A stretch of DNA of 32,602 bases from a virus, in IMG/VR virus record IMGVR_UViG_3300021136_000034, positions 1 to 32,602 of that record; one strand, written 5' to 3'. Every line of letters begins with the position of its first letter. Position 1 is the first letter of the stretch. Both the position numbers and the translations under genes were made by a program. This document shows, one piece after another, positions 1 to 7,500 of the stretch. The notes under the pieces are model-generated. The model worked only from the letters and a program-made list of their open reading frames with translations, did not search any database and was not told where the DNA came from.

Positions 1-1041
1 GGCCAGCGTATTTACGCCAAACAGCCCGGGAGCGACTGCTCCGGGCGGGGGAAGCATTACCATTTGTCCGTTTCTGATTACCGAAGCTCCGGTTGTCATG
101 GCCCCAACTGAACCCATGCCCTGACTGGCGGCATTCTCAATCTTGGCGGCAGTATTTGAGATTGTCGCTTTTGTATTCGCTGCCATCAGTGCAGTATTCG
201 CGGCCAGAATAAGATTCTTCCCGGCGTAGAGTGTTTTTATTCCTTTAATAATTCCGGCCAGCGTCTTGACTGCCAGTACCAGGCCGCCAGTCCGGATAAT
301 CATGGCAATCGTAGTTTTATCCCATCCGTTGAAAGTTTCCAGCAGATCGCGCAGAATCTTAGCCAATCCGGTAAGAGTGGGGGCCAGAGCCTCGCCTATC
401 TTTTCTTTGGTTTCGGTATAGGTGTTATTCAACTGCTCCATCGCGCCTTTATTCGTCTTGGCCGCATCGGTCGCCATGCCGAAAGAATCAATACCGATAT
501 GCAGGAACTGCTGATACTGTTCAGCCTTGGTTTTAGTGGTATCCAGCACTATGCCGTGTCTGGCCAGCATTTCCGTGTGTCCGTGTTCAGCCCTGACCAG
601 TAGATTCATGGCTTCCGGCAAGTCAAAGCCGTAGCGCTGTGCCAAACCCATTGCGGCCTTCGTCGTTTCTTCGATCTGGGATTGCTGAACGCCTAAACTC
701 AAGCCGTGGCGCATGGACGCAAGTACTGCATCTTTCTGGTAAGTGGTAACATTCTGCATCTCTTTGGCAAACTCTACGGCGGCGGCGGTATTCAACCGGC
801 ATTCCTGCCCATTGGCCCGGAGTGCGGAAGTATACATTTTAGCGGCGTATTCCGCATCATTGAATTGCTGGATCGTGGACTTGAGAAAAAGAGTGCCGCC
901 GATTGCGGCAAAAGCTTTCAGGGCGTAACCTTTTATCTTTTCAAAAATATTCTCTGACGAAGTATCAATGCCCTTTAGTTTGGCCATGTAGTCTTTGTCA
1001 TCAAGCGTTATCGCCCCGCCGATTGTTCCAATATCAAACAT
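1..1041 (-). CDS. Tape measure protein, N-terminal part (cut by window edge)
   Basis: The minus-strand frame from the ATG at 1041 stays open for 347 codons to the window edge, so the gene continues outside. It begins MFDIGTIGGAI and is helical, with a conserved-looking segment around residues 95-190 (AVLASMRHGLSLGV, then a GFDLPEAMNLL stretch) as in the PhageMin_tail/TMP family. A hydrophobic segment lies near residues 250-270. It follows a frameshifting tail chaperone, which is the normal place for the tape measure gene. Its start overlaps the upstream -1-frame ORF by 8 bases. In the virion it would set tail length. The family call rests on position plus general character. Confidence 0.85.
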   Translation of the reverse strand, partial: MFDIGTIGGAITLDDKDYMAKLKGIDTSSENIFEKIKGYALKAFAAIGGTLFLKSTIQQFNDAEYAAKMYTSALRANGQECRLNTAAAVEFAKEMQNVTTYQKDAVLASMRHGLSLGVQQSQIEETTKAAMGLAQRYGFDLPEAMNLLVRAEHGHTEMLARHGIVLDTTKTKAEQYQQFLHIGIDSFGMATDAAKTNKGAMEQLNNTYTETKEKIGEALAPTLTGLAKILRDLLETFNGWDKTTIAMIIRTGGLVLAVKTLAGIIKGIKTLYAGKNLILAANTALMAANTKATISNTAAKIENAASQGMGSVGAMTTGASVIRNGQMVMLPPPGAVAPGLFGVNTLA

Positions 1042-1411
1042 TTAAATCCCTCAATTTAATTGACCTGAAGTCTTTATTTTTACTCAAAACAATGGACTTG
1101 GCTTTTTCCAGCGCGGCCTGATATTCTGATTGAGTATATTCTTTGGAATGGTCAACGATGGTATATTCGCCGCGGCGTTTTTCGAGAAACTTGAAGGCGT
1201 CGCCGCCGTTCATTGCCGCCTGGATCGCCGGGACCTGCATTTCCAGCGCGTGATCCGCCCGTATTCTGGATACAAAATTATTCAAAGTGTAGAAAACATG
1301 AACCGGCTCGTTCATCAGGTTGCCTAAAGTGTAGCCGGGGAATTCCTGCAGAATACGCGCCGCCATAAATTCGTAATCCAGTTCCGGCTCTTCTTTTCCT
1401 GGTATGACACT
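1034..1411 (-). CDS. Tail assembly chaperone, -1 frame extension (gpT-like)
   Basis: The -1 frame is closed by TAA just before the A9 run and then open for 125 codons through the run to the stop at 1034. A ribosome slipping back one base in the run would make a fusion of 110 + 125 = 235 aa, with a junction reading KKK-SVIPGKEEPELDYEF. The extension has a natural composition (LDYEFMAARILQEFPGYTLG), unlike the zero-frame tail. An independent start at the ATG at 1366 is possible but has no evident SD. In lambda-like phages the G-T fusion is the minor form that binds the tape measure and tail tube proteins. Confidence 0.72.
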   Translation of the reverse strand, partial: SVIPGKEEPELDYEFMAARILQEFPGYTLGNLMNEPVHVFYTLNNFVSRIRADHALEMQVPAIQAAMNGGDAFKFLEKRRGEYTIVDHSKEYTQSEYQAALEKAKSIVLSKNKDFRSIKLRDLNV

Positions 1412-1740
1412 TTTTTTTTATCATCGCCTTCGGTGTCGCCGGTGCCGTACAGCAGATAGCGAGTCAATGCCGCCGCTTCATCAAACTCGAATCTTTCAAG
1501 CTCTTCATACTTTTCTGCCGGCATGACCTTCTTAATCAGGTTGATGAGTTTTCGGCGCGCTTTAACCAACGCTTTGAATTCGTCGTCGCGGTCATTGGCG
1601 GAAGTGATAGCCGCCAGTTCCTGTAGAATAGTTTCGAAATAATCCTGATCGACGACACCCAGCATCTTCACTTCAAACCAGGTGCCGTCGCAATTCTGGA
1701 TACCCACAACGCGCTTGCCGAATTTTGGAAACATTTTCAT
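1324..1740 (-). CDS. Tail assembly chaperone, short (gpG-like) form
   Basis: A 138-aa product beginning MKMFPKF. I chose the ATG at 1740 because it has an AAGG sequence about 10 bases upstream and lies 16 bases after the preceding stop. A longer TTG-started form to 1809 would overlap the upstream gene by 53 bases. The middle is charged and helical. Codons near residue 108-110 are three lysine AAA codons in an A9 run, after which the zero frame has a poor-looking tail ending RNSPATL. Position between tail tube and tape measure genes plus the slippery run match the G/GT arrangement of siphoviruses, whose products chaperone the tape measure protein during tail assembly. Confidence 0.75.
   Translation of the reverse strand: MKMFPKFGKRVVGIQNCDGTWFEVKMLGVVDQDYFETILQELAAITSANDRDDEFKALVKARRKLINLIKKVMPAEKYEELERFEFDEAAALTRYLLYGTGDTEGDDKKKVSYQEKKSRNWITNLWRRVFCRNSPATL
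1411..1419 (-). other. Programmed -1 ribosomal frameshift site (A9 run)
   Basis: Nine A residues on the coding strand (T9 on the given strand) are read in the zero frame as AAA AAA AAA followed by GTG. This contains the canonical heptamer A-AAA-AAA with its spacing in frame. The -1 frame is blocked directly upstream by TAA and open downstream, so the switch must happen in this run. No strong downstream pseudoknot was evident by eye. Confidence 0.75.
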
Positions 1741-1756
1741 AAAGTTCAGCCTTAGA

Positions 1757-2269
1757 TTAAGCCGGAGTTGAGGCGGCTCCAATTTCCAGTAGCGTTCCGT
1801 CAGTGTCAAAGAGACATTCCCAGGTCATCGAGACGGCATGGTCTTCCGTGCCGCTGGGGCTGTAATCGAATTCAGGCAGGATCACCGCAGCCGGGAAGTT
1901 ATACGCGTCAGTATCGGCAGTATCTACCGGGGTAATCAGCAATGCTTTCCGATTTGCGGCGGCGTAGATATCGCTGCCGATAATACTGGAATCAATTTTC
2001 TTGGCGGATCCCAGCAGCGCGGTCATGGCCGTGGTGATTTCCTTGAATTCAGCGGTAATCGTTACCACCATTTTTGTTATAATTTTACGCACCGGCTGCG
2101 CTCCGTTCTGGTCCACCATCGACTCATAAAACGTTGGCTTGACGCTGATTTTGGGCGGTCCTTTGGTTCCGCCCAACGGTGATCCATCCCAAGAAACGAC
2201 TGACGGCCCGAATTTAAGTTTGGTTATATCGAACGGTGCCACAACAGGTGCGGGTGTATCTCCAGCCAT
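1757..2269 (-). CDS. Major tail tube-like protein
   Basis: A 170-aa protein beginning MAGDTPAPVV with a GGAG sequence 7 bases upstream. It has alternating beta-strand character (GGTKGPPKISVKP, KMVVTITAEFKEITT) and a C-terminal part reading HAVSMTWECLF, as in the beta-barrel tail tube proteins of siphoviruses. It lies directly before the chaperone and tape measure genes, the standard place for the tube gene. No enzyme motifs. Call is from position and fold character, not from a clear family motif. Confidence 0.65.
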   Translation of the reverse strand: MAGDTPAPVVAPFDITKLKFGPSVVSWDGSPLGGTKGPPKISVKPTFYESMVDQNGAQPVRKIITKMVVTITAEFKEITTAMTALLGSAKKIDSSIIGSDIYAAANRKALLITPVDTADTDAYNFPAAVILPEFDYSPSGTEDHAVSMTWECLFDTDGTLLEIGAASTPA

Positions 2270-2305
2270 TTTTCATTCTCCAATTTTGTTTTTAATGATA
2301 AATTC

Positions 2306-2332
2306 ATTCTAAAAACGAAATGGAGTTGTCAA
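2306..2332 (-). promoter_or_regulatory. Candidate promoter before tail tube gene
   Basis: In the 69-base gap upstream of the tail tube gene the minus strand reads TTGACA (2332-2327), a 15-base spacer, then TAGAAT (2311-2306). The -35 is perfect but the spacer is short, so activity is uncertain. This is the largest gap within the tail block, which fits extra expression of an abundant tube protein. Confidence 0.3.
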
Positions 2333-2338
2333 CTTGGA

Positions 2339-2749
2339 TTAAAAAGCGGCAACCAGATTGAACGATGCGTAAGTCTTTTTTTTGCCGTCGTCCGTCTGGT
2401 TATAGGTTCCACCTGATCCGCGCTTAATCATGCCTCGAAACGTTACGACTACATCTTCTTTATCTTCGGCAGACAGCGTTACAGTCTCGCCGTAACAGGG
2501 CAGCGCGTTGGAAATATCTTCCAGTAATTGCACGGCTTTGTCGCGGTCATCATATTTTCCAATAATCTGGACATTGTACTTTTTTATGTCCGGATAGTTA
2601 TCCGCGCCTTTTTCCGCTCCCATGATTATGGCAACACCCTCCGATATGGTGGACGGGATCCCGCCCCGGAAAATATCGGTATCTATTGTCAACTTCAGCG
2701 TATCCGCCCAAAACTTTGTCAATGCCTGCTCTGCTAATTTTGTATCCAT
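2339..2749 (-). CDS. Tail terminator / minor capsid-type protein
   Basis: A 136-aa protein starting MDTKLAEQALTKFW, with AAAGG 8 bases upstream inside the end of the preceding gene. The sequence mixes helices and strands (KKYNVQIIGKYDDRDKAVQLLEDI) like tail terminator or 'minor capsid protein' families that cap the tail tube at the neck. It sits between an HK97-gp10-like gene and the tail tube gene, as terminators do. Confidence 0.55.
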   Translation of the reverse strand: MDTKLAEQALTKFWADTLKLTIDTDIFRGGIPSTISEGVAIIMGAEKGADNYPDIKKYNVQIIGKYDDRDKAVQLLEDISNALPCYGETVTLSAEDKEDVVVTFRGMIKRGSGGTYNQTDDGKKKTYASFNLVAAF

Positions 2750-2750
2750 C

Positions 2751-3164
2751 TTACATGCCTTTCTTTAAGTTGTCTTGAATAATCGCCCGAATGTCATCTC
2801 TTGAATCATCCATTGCCCGGCGAATGTAACCGTTGCCGACCGTTACGCCATTGCGTTCCTGCTTGCCCTGGGAAAGTTTGCCCAGATTATAAGTATGTTC
2901 GTGCATCGGTATCGCGTAATACTTGGAATTGGCATTGAGCGGTACGCTGATAACGGCCCCTTTCTGCCCGGTGGCGGGATCGGACTGCACGGTTCCGGAA
3001 ATATCGCCAGTCAAGTTTCCCGCGTCAATCGGAGCGCGGTCTTTTGCGGCGCCGGAAACATGATCGGCAATCTGCTGCAAGGCCGTCAACTCATTCTGCC
3101 GTGTTTGCGCAATAAGGGCCGCGATGCCGCGCTTGAGTTGCGACAAGTCTACCGTCATCCCCAT
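2751..3164 (-). CDS. HK97 gp10-like neck / tail completion protein
   Basis: A 137-aa protein with SD GGAG about 9 bases upstream of ATG. The region around residues 35-105 (DHVSGAAKDRAPIDAGNL, then KYYAIPMHEHTYNLG) has the pattern of gp10-like/minor capsid proteins: an early helix, an 'AP.d.G.L' turn, and a 'Y...hEfG'-like strand. Such proteins join head and tail. The stop is one base before the next gene's start. Confidence 0.65.
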   Translation of the reverse strand: MGMTVDLSQLKRGIAALIAQTRQNELTALQQIADHVSGAAKDRAPIDAGNLTGDISGTVQSDPATGQKGAVISVPLNANSKYYAIPMHEHTYNLGKLSQGKQERNGVTVGNGYIRRAMDDSRDDIRAIIQDNLKKGM

Positions 3165-3186
3165 AAAAATATCTCCGTTTTAAATG

Positions 3187-4128
3187 TCAACTTAAACTCT
3201 TCCGGTATTCTTTCCAGGCTTCGGCGTTATTGACTTCCTCATGTCCCGGCGAATTGACCCCGGTATTCTTATGGCCTTCATCAGAATAGTATTTTTCAGC
3301 CATGGACGGCGGCACGGCAACCAGAGAATGGGTACAGTTTGGATGAAACAGTCCGTCGCTGGTCGCTTCATCCACAGTTACCAGGCCTTCAGTGGCGCCG
3401 GAGATCGACAGCAACGTATTTTCAAAAACGGCGCAGGCCGGGCAGGGGTTGCCGCTGACCGTTACCCGGACAATATCGCTTTCATTGGCGGCGCAGGCAT
3501 CCATATAAGTTGATCTGGAGGCATTCATAAGAACCGTCCGCCCCAGCATGTCGAAGTAAGTTTTGCTGTTCCATTTATAGCCGGACTTATCCACAAAACG
3601 GAAGCCCGGCAGCGCGGTAGCCTCATTCAGCAGTCGCTTGGAAACTTCCGTGCGGGTTTCGCCGGTCAGTGCGGTTTCGCGAAATACCTTTGCCGAAAGA
3701 TTCCGCAGATTCTGGATTTCAGTATCCCGCATCTTCTTTGTCGCTCCCGCGATATCGTTGAATGCCGAATCTACAAAGTATTGAATTCGCTGTTTGTCCA
3801 GACTGCCTAAAACTTGCTCTTTGCCGGGAATACTCAACTCATTTAGCGCCATAAAATAGTAAGATTGTGCCAGATACGGGATAGCATACTGCATTTCATC
3901 CCGGAGTTGCTGCTCATAGTCGGCATATTCCGCCTGAAGCTGTTCACAAAGTTGTACGAGGTATTTTCCGGTATATGGCGCGTTGGAAGACTGGGAATGT
4001 TTGACGATAATTTCCATGACGCGCTTTCTGGCCGCTTCATAGATTTTATCCATTTCGGCAGTTTGCGCGTGAATGAAACTTAATCCTTCCGCGTGACTGG
4101 TCAGCATGTCGTCAATAGGATTACCCAT
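3187..4128 (-). CDS. MuF-type / phage minor capsid protein 2
   Basis: A 313-aa protein with SD GGGAGT 10 bases before ATG. The N-terminal half is helical (EQLQAEYADYEQQLRDEM). The C-terminal half carries the family signature: an R-T segment (LGRTVLMNASRSTYMDAC), then CPAC near residue 230 and HPNCTH near residue 263, matching the Cys/His-rich end of Phage_min_cap2/MuF head morphogenesis proteins. These are minor head components associated with the portal. Its position is odd: it lies after the head-completion genes rather than next to the portal. Confidence 0.75.
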   Translation of the reverse strand: MGNPIDDMLTSHAEGLSFIHAQTAEMDKIYEAARKRVMEIIVKHSQSSNAPYTGKYLVQLCEQLQAEYADYEQQLRDEMQYAIPYLAQSYYFMALNELSIPGKEQVLGSLDKQRIQYFVDSAFNDIAGATKKMRDTEIQNLRNLSAKVFRETALTGETRTEVSKRLLNEATALPGFRFVDKSGYKWNSKTYFDMLGRTVLMNASRSTYMDACAANESDIVRVTVSGNPCPACAVFENTLLSISGATEGLVTVDEATSDGLFHPNCTHSLVAVPPSMAEKYYSDEGHKNTGVNSPGHEEVNNAEAWKEYRKSLS

Positions 4129-4146
4129 TATGCTTTTTACTCCCGA

Positions 4147-4461
4147 TTATGCAACGGCGCATTTGTATGCAAGAATCACATCGTCAAAATCTTTAAACAC
4201 TCTGACGGCTTTGATCTCATAAGTATTGCCGGAATGAACAATCTGCCCGGCAACCGGAGGATTTACCGACAGCGGCGCGATAAGAAATATTTTTTTGCAT
4301 TCAATTCTGCCGAAATAGTCAATATCTTTTTGCGAAAAATCGGACACCCGTGCTTTGCCTGAAACTTCGGTATAGGCAAGTTTTCCGTCCACGATTGTTT
4401 CAGCAGGATATTTTATAGTGACTGGTTCCCTGCAAAATTCAGCAACCCATGATTCATCCAT
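4147..4461 (-). CDS. Head closure / head-tail connector protein
   Basis: A 104-aa beta-rich protein with SD AGGGGG. It includes the pattern 'GQIVHSGNTYEIKAVRVF' (residues about 71-88), which resembles small head-closure proteins that form the ring between the portal adaptor and the tail. It starts 3 bases from the end of the upstream adaptor-like gene. Call is mainly positional. Confidence 0.5.
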   Translation of the reverse strand: MDESWVAEFCREPVTIKYPAETIVDGKLAYTEVSGKARVSDFSQKDIDYFGRIECKKIFLIAPLSVNPPVAGQIVHSGNTYEIKAVRVFKDFDDVILAYKCAVA

Positions 4462-4463
4462 AT

Positions 4464-4835
4464 TTACCCCCTGCCGATTCTGATTGTTCTCGGAGTTACT
4501 TTCTTTGCCAGGCTGATAAAGAATTGAGCCCGTGGCGCAATGCCCGGAGTTCCGATTACTGTAAAATTCTGTGTCACCCCTTCAATTCCCTGACCGGTGA
4601 CAATTTTTCCCTGATTCTGCTTGACGTAATTCCTGGCCAGATATACCGCCTGTTCACATTTGGCTTTCATGGCGGCGTCACATGCCGGATCAATGCCGAT
4701 TTCCAGCAGGGCTCCGACATCGTTTTCAGCCATGGCCAGTGCGGCGGCTTGGGCATCGGAAGCAAGCCCGGTCCAGAATACTTTGTCCAGATGTGCGTTG
4801 AAATATAGAGTTGCAAAATCGTTTAATGTGCTCAT
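4464..4835 (-). CDS. Head-tail adaptor-like protein
   Basis: A 123-aa, mostly alpha-helical protein. The segment with ALAMAENDVGALLEIG and CEQAVYLARNYV fits the helical bundle of gp6/gp15-like head-tail adaptors that dock under the portal. Its ATG overlaps the TGA of the upstream glycosyltransferase fusion (ATGA), so translation is coupled. No definitive motif. Confidence 0.5.
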   Translation of the reverse strand: MSTLNDFATLYFNAHLDKVFWTGLASDAQAAALAMAENDVGALLEIGIDPACDAAMKAKCEQAVYLARNYVKQNQGKIVTGQGIEGVTQNFTVIGTPGIAPRAQFFISLAKKVTPRTIRIGRG

Positions 4836-6040
4836 TTCTGCTTGCCCTTTGCTTTTGGTTTGACAACTTTGGTGGCTTTCGGTAGGTTGAAAGACGGCAC
4901 GGGCGGGGCCGCCGGAACTGGCGCGGCTGCCGGAGCTGCCGGTGGCATTTTCGGCGGTTCAGGATTAACCGGAACAATCGGCGACGGTTCGACGGCAAGA
5001 AGATCCTTTTTTATTTCCGCTTCAATCTGTTCGAAAGTATATGACGGCGGAAACGTTCTAACCTGTACGCCGCCGTTGTCAACCTTAAATGTCGCGGTGG
5101 CGTTCTGGCTGTTGTGAATGATGCCTAAAAATTTAATGTTCATTGCTCGTTCCTTTGCTTTATTGACGCAATCCTCAAAGATCGCTTCGTACTGTTTAAC
5201 TATTTCCTTAACGTTGTGATGTTTTACCGCGAAAGCCCTTGCGCCTGAAGATAGAGCCTGCCGTAAACTTGCATCTTGTTTAAGCTGCTCGATTGCAGAT
5301 TGAATGCTTTCAACTGAACGCTCACAGAACAGAACGTTTTCGCCCTCGGTCATCATTTCGCCATGAAAGCCGGCGCAGCGCGTCGTAATAATTGGAATAC
5401 CGCAGGCCGCGGCTTCCATCAGGGTATTGGAACATCCTTCCCCCTGAGTTGGATGAACAATGCAGTCAATCTGGCCGTAGAACAATTCCCGCATTTGTTC
5501 ATGTGGAATCTGATTATCCTGATACAGTGCGTTTTTCAATTCAACCCCGGCATTCTTACAGGCAATTTCTACCAGGTCATAGCCCTTATACTCCCGGTAT
5601 TTCGGATTGCTGATATTGCCGCAGAATCCAACCGTAAAGGGCCGTTCCGGAATTGATGTAAACGGAATCCACTCATCAAGGTCAATTCCGTTGGGGATGA
5701 GATAGACATTGTCATTTACGGATTTGGCAATCTCATACAGCTTTTGATTAGTGGCGACCAGGCAGAAGCATTTCGACATTTCCTGCAGAAGAGGCGCAAT
5801 CGCGTACACGTTATCGAAATTCTGATTACCGCCCAGCCGGCAGATAGTCCGCAGGCGCTCTTTAAATTTCTTCAACAGTGTTACATTTTGGCTTAATATC
5901 ATGTCATGCCCTTCAAAATTTATACTGTCGCTATAGTTGACAAAAAACCGGCTGAATTGAAGGCCGCTATGTTTTTGCATCTCGCCGAATATCAGCCCCC
6001 AACTCCATTGCGGAGTAAATTCAACGGACAATATTTTCAT
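4832..6040 (-). CDS. GT-B glycosyltransferase with C-terminal proline-rich phage domain
   Basis: A 402-aa protein. The start at 6040 (MKILSVEFTPQW) has a strong AAGGAG 4 bases upstream; the longer 410-aa reading has no better site. Residues about 1-295 are a GT4/GT1-like glycosyltransferase: the signature EGCSNTLMEAAACGIP (about 201-216) supplies the E…E motif that binds the nucleotide sugar, preceded by 'NGID' (about 117-120) and 'GFCGN' (about 138-142). Residues 300-402 form a distinct small beta/helix domain followed by a Pro/Ala-rich, Lys-rich tail. The gene sits among head genes. It may modify a virion protein or a host surface glycan; the acceptor cannot be read from sequence. Confidence 0.82.
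   Translation of the reverse strand: MKILSVEFTPQWSWGLIFGEMQKHSGLQFSRFFVNYSDSINFEGHDMILSQNVTLLKKFKERLRTICRLGGNQNFDNVYAIAPLLQEMSKCFCLVATNQKLYEIAKSVNDNVYLIPNGIDLDEWIPFTSIPERPFTVGFCGNISNPKYREYKGYDLVEIACKNAGVELKNALYQDNQIPHEQMRELFYGQIDCIVHPTQGEGCSNTLMEAAACGIPIITTRCAGFHGEMMTEGENVLFCERSVESIQSAIEQLKQDASLRQALSSGARAFAVKHHNVKEIVKQYEAIFEDCVNKAKERAMNIKFLGIIHNSQNATATFKVDNGGVQVRTFPPSYTFEQIEAEIKKDLLAVEPSPIVPVNPEPPKMPPAAPAAAPVPAAPPVPSFNLPKATKVVKPKAKGKQK
5141..5157 (-). promoter_or_regulatory. Internal ribosome binding site and start inside the glycosyltransferase fusion
   Basis: In frame within the fusion there is an ATG at 5143 (codon 300) preceded by AAAGGA with a 7-base spacer to the ATG. This would give a separate 103-aa product, MNIKFLGIIHN onward, comprising only the proline-rich domain. 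A small protein after the major capsid gene is common in phage head modules, so the short form may be the ancestral product and the glycosyltransferase a later fusion. Confidence 0.45.
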
Positions 6041-6266
6041 TATTCTCCTTAATAAAAGAATCATACCAGCGGTTTGAATCTACATGACAAATAGTTTTTT
6101 CATCGCCTGTAACACCGGCCTTGAAGAAGTTTGGACTGCAAACGAATTTGACGTCGCAGTCCCTGCCGTCGAACTGGTGTTCATGCTTTGGCATCGCCTT
6201 TGCCATGTGGTGACATAGGTGATCGAACGCCCAGCCTATTTGTCTGCGTATCCAGTTTATCTTCAT
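6021..6266 (-). CDS. Small protein of unknown function between capsid and glycosyltransferase genes
   Basis: An 81-aa reading from the ATG at 6266 (MKINWIRRQIGWAF). It has four Cys and several His (LCHHMAKAMPKHEHQF), suggesting possible metal binding. It starts just after the terminator hairpin and has no clear SD at normal distance, so translation may be weak. Its end overlaps the glycosyltransferase start by 20 bases, which suggests coupling. I do not recognise the family. Confidence 0.5.
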   Translation of the reverse strand: MKINWIRRQIGWAFDHLCHHMAKAMPKHEHQFDGRDCDVKFVCSPNFFKAGVTGDEKTICHVDSNRWYDSFIKENNENIVR

Positions 6267-6275
6267 AGTAGTAAT

Positions 6276-6299
6276 AAAAAAGCCCCTCCGGAGAGGGGC
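6276..6299 (-). terminator. Rho-independent terminator after major capsid gene
   Basis: On the minus strand GCCCCTC, loop TCCG, GAGGGGC is followed by TTTTTT. The stem is 7 perfect GC-rich pairs closed by a UNCG-type tetraloop (C-UCCG-G), which is unusually stable. It lies 16-39 bases past the major capsid stop codon, so it would cap an abundant capsid mRNA while read-through feeds the downstream head and tail genes. Confidence 0.88.
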
Positions 6300-6314
6300 G
6301 GTTAAGAATTGCAC

Positions 6315-7475
6315 TTAACTCAGGGAAGCGGCCTTCATTTCAGCCAGCGCGGTCGCACTGGGCTTCAGATTGAAAATACGGCAGAGACGCTGTTTCGCGT
6401 TCTTGAACTCGAAAGACAACTCGCCAAGGGCACTGCGGGTAATCCCGTCAAATCCCTTCGGCGTGGTATCGGTGTCCGAAATGGCGCGACCGTTCAGGTT
6501 GGACAGTCCGAAACCGGCGACGTCAACTACCCAGGCTTCCGTGTCCGGCATATCCGGGTCAGCCATAATAGTCATTGTGCGTCCGTTGATTTCGTTGACG
6601 ACTACCGCGACATACGCGCCGCGGGTCTGGTCTTCGCGGACGATGTGCAACCGCTGTTTGTATTCGTTGGACAGCACACGCGCCTGAGCCGGAGAGCAGA
6701 GAATCAGCGTGGGATCTGCGCCTTCACCCAGCACGGCCTGAGCCGCGTCATTGATGACATAGCTGTCAAGCGTGTGGACCAGCGCGTTTACGGACAGGCA
6801 TCCGGCCTGTGTGCCGAAGAAATACAGTCCGCCGATTTCACCCTTGACGGACGCGGTCGGCTCAACGCGGCGACCGTAAAGAGCGACGCGGTTAAGATCG
6901 CGGGCCAGTTCGCCCAACGCGAAAGTGGTCTGGCGGTTGATCTGATTGTCAACATTACCATACACTGCAATTGCCAGCGCGGTTCCGCTGATAACGATAT
7001 CCTTACGGAAAATCTGGCAATAGTTGAATGACTTGTCATTCAGGTGATATGATTCCTCGCCGTCGCCGTTATTCGACGCTTCTTTAACCGGAGTGCTGAC
7101 GATATTCAGCACGTCGCCGGAAATCGGCGTTGTTTTGCTGGAACCGTTCGCGGCGGCCAGGGCGACGGTAAACGTGGTGTCGCTGTTTTTTGCCGCAACA
7201 TTGAACAGCGCGGAATCATTCTTGACGATTACCAGAGATCCGACTTTCACTTTGGCAACGTCCGCCGCCGATGCGGTGACTACCAGCGAGGTTACGCCGG
7301 TAGCGACTACTGAGCGTCCCTTGATCTGGTCTTCCAGCCACTCGTGTTTCTGATTGATGGAGTTGTCTTTCCCACTGAAAAGCGAGATAAACCGGGGTTG
7401 CTGAGCTACGACAGTGGACAGAATGTCCGAAAGGTCGCGTTTCTGATCGAAAAAACTATAAGTATAGAGACCCAT
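6315..7475 (-). CDS. Major capsid protein, SU10/DUF5309-like
   Basis: A 386-aa HK97-fold type capsid protein with SD AGGAGA. The N-terminus (MGLYTYSFFDQKRDLSDIL) is followed by an insert at about residues 55-135 rich in V/T/A strands, resembling an Ig-like or beta insertion. After it comes the family pattern NYCQIFRKDIVISGTA and 'Q…ELARDLNRVALYGRR' (about 150-205), characteristic of DUF5309/SU10 major head proteins. It lies after the scaffold gene and carries its own downstream terminator. Confidence 0.88.
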   Translation of the reverse strand: MGLYTYSFFDQKRDLSDILSTVVAQQPRFISLFSGKDNSINQKHEWLEDQIKGRSVVATGVTSLVVTASAADVAKVKVGSLVIVKNDSALFNVAAKNSDTTFTVALAAANGSSKTTPISGDVLNIVSTPVKEASNNGDGEESYHLNDKSFNYCQIFRKDIVISGTALAIAVYGNVDNQINRQTTFALGELARDLNRVALYGRRVEPTASVKGEIGGLYFFGTQAGCLSVNALVHTLDSYVINDAAQAVLGEGADPTLILCSPAQARVLSNEYKQRLHIVREDQTRGAYVAVVVNEINGRTMTIMADPDMPDTEAWVVDVAGFGLSNLNGRAISDTDTTPKGFDGITRSALGELSFEFKNAKQRLCRIFNLKPSATALAEMKAASLS

Positions 7476-7500
7476 TTTCTTTTCTCCTGTGAGAAGTTGT

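Noticed and set aside
6309-7031. 240-codon plus ORF opposite the major capsid gene
   Set aside because: Antisense shadow of a well-supported capsid gene; no SD and no recognisable domain.
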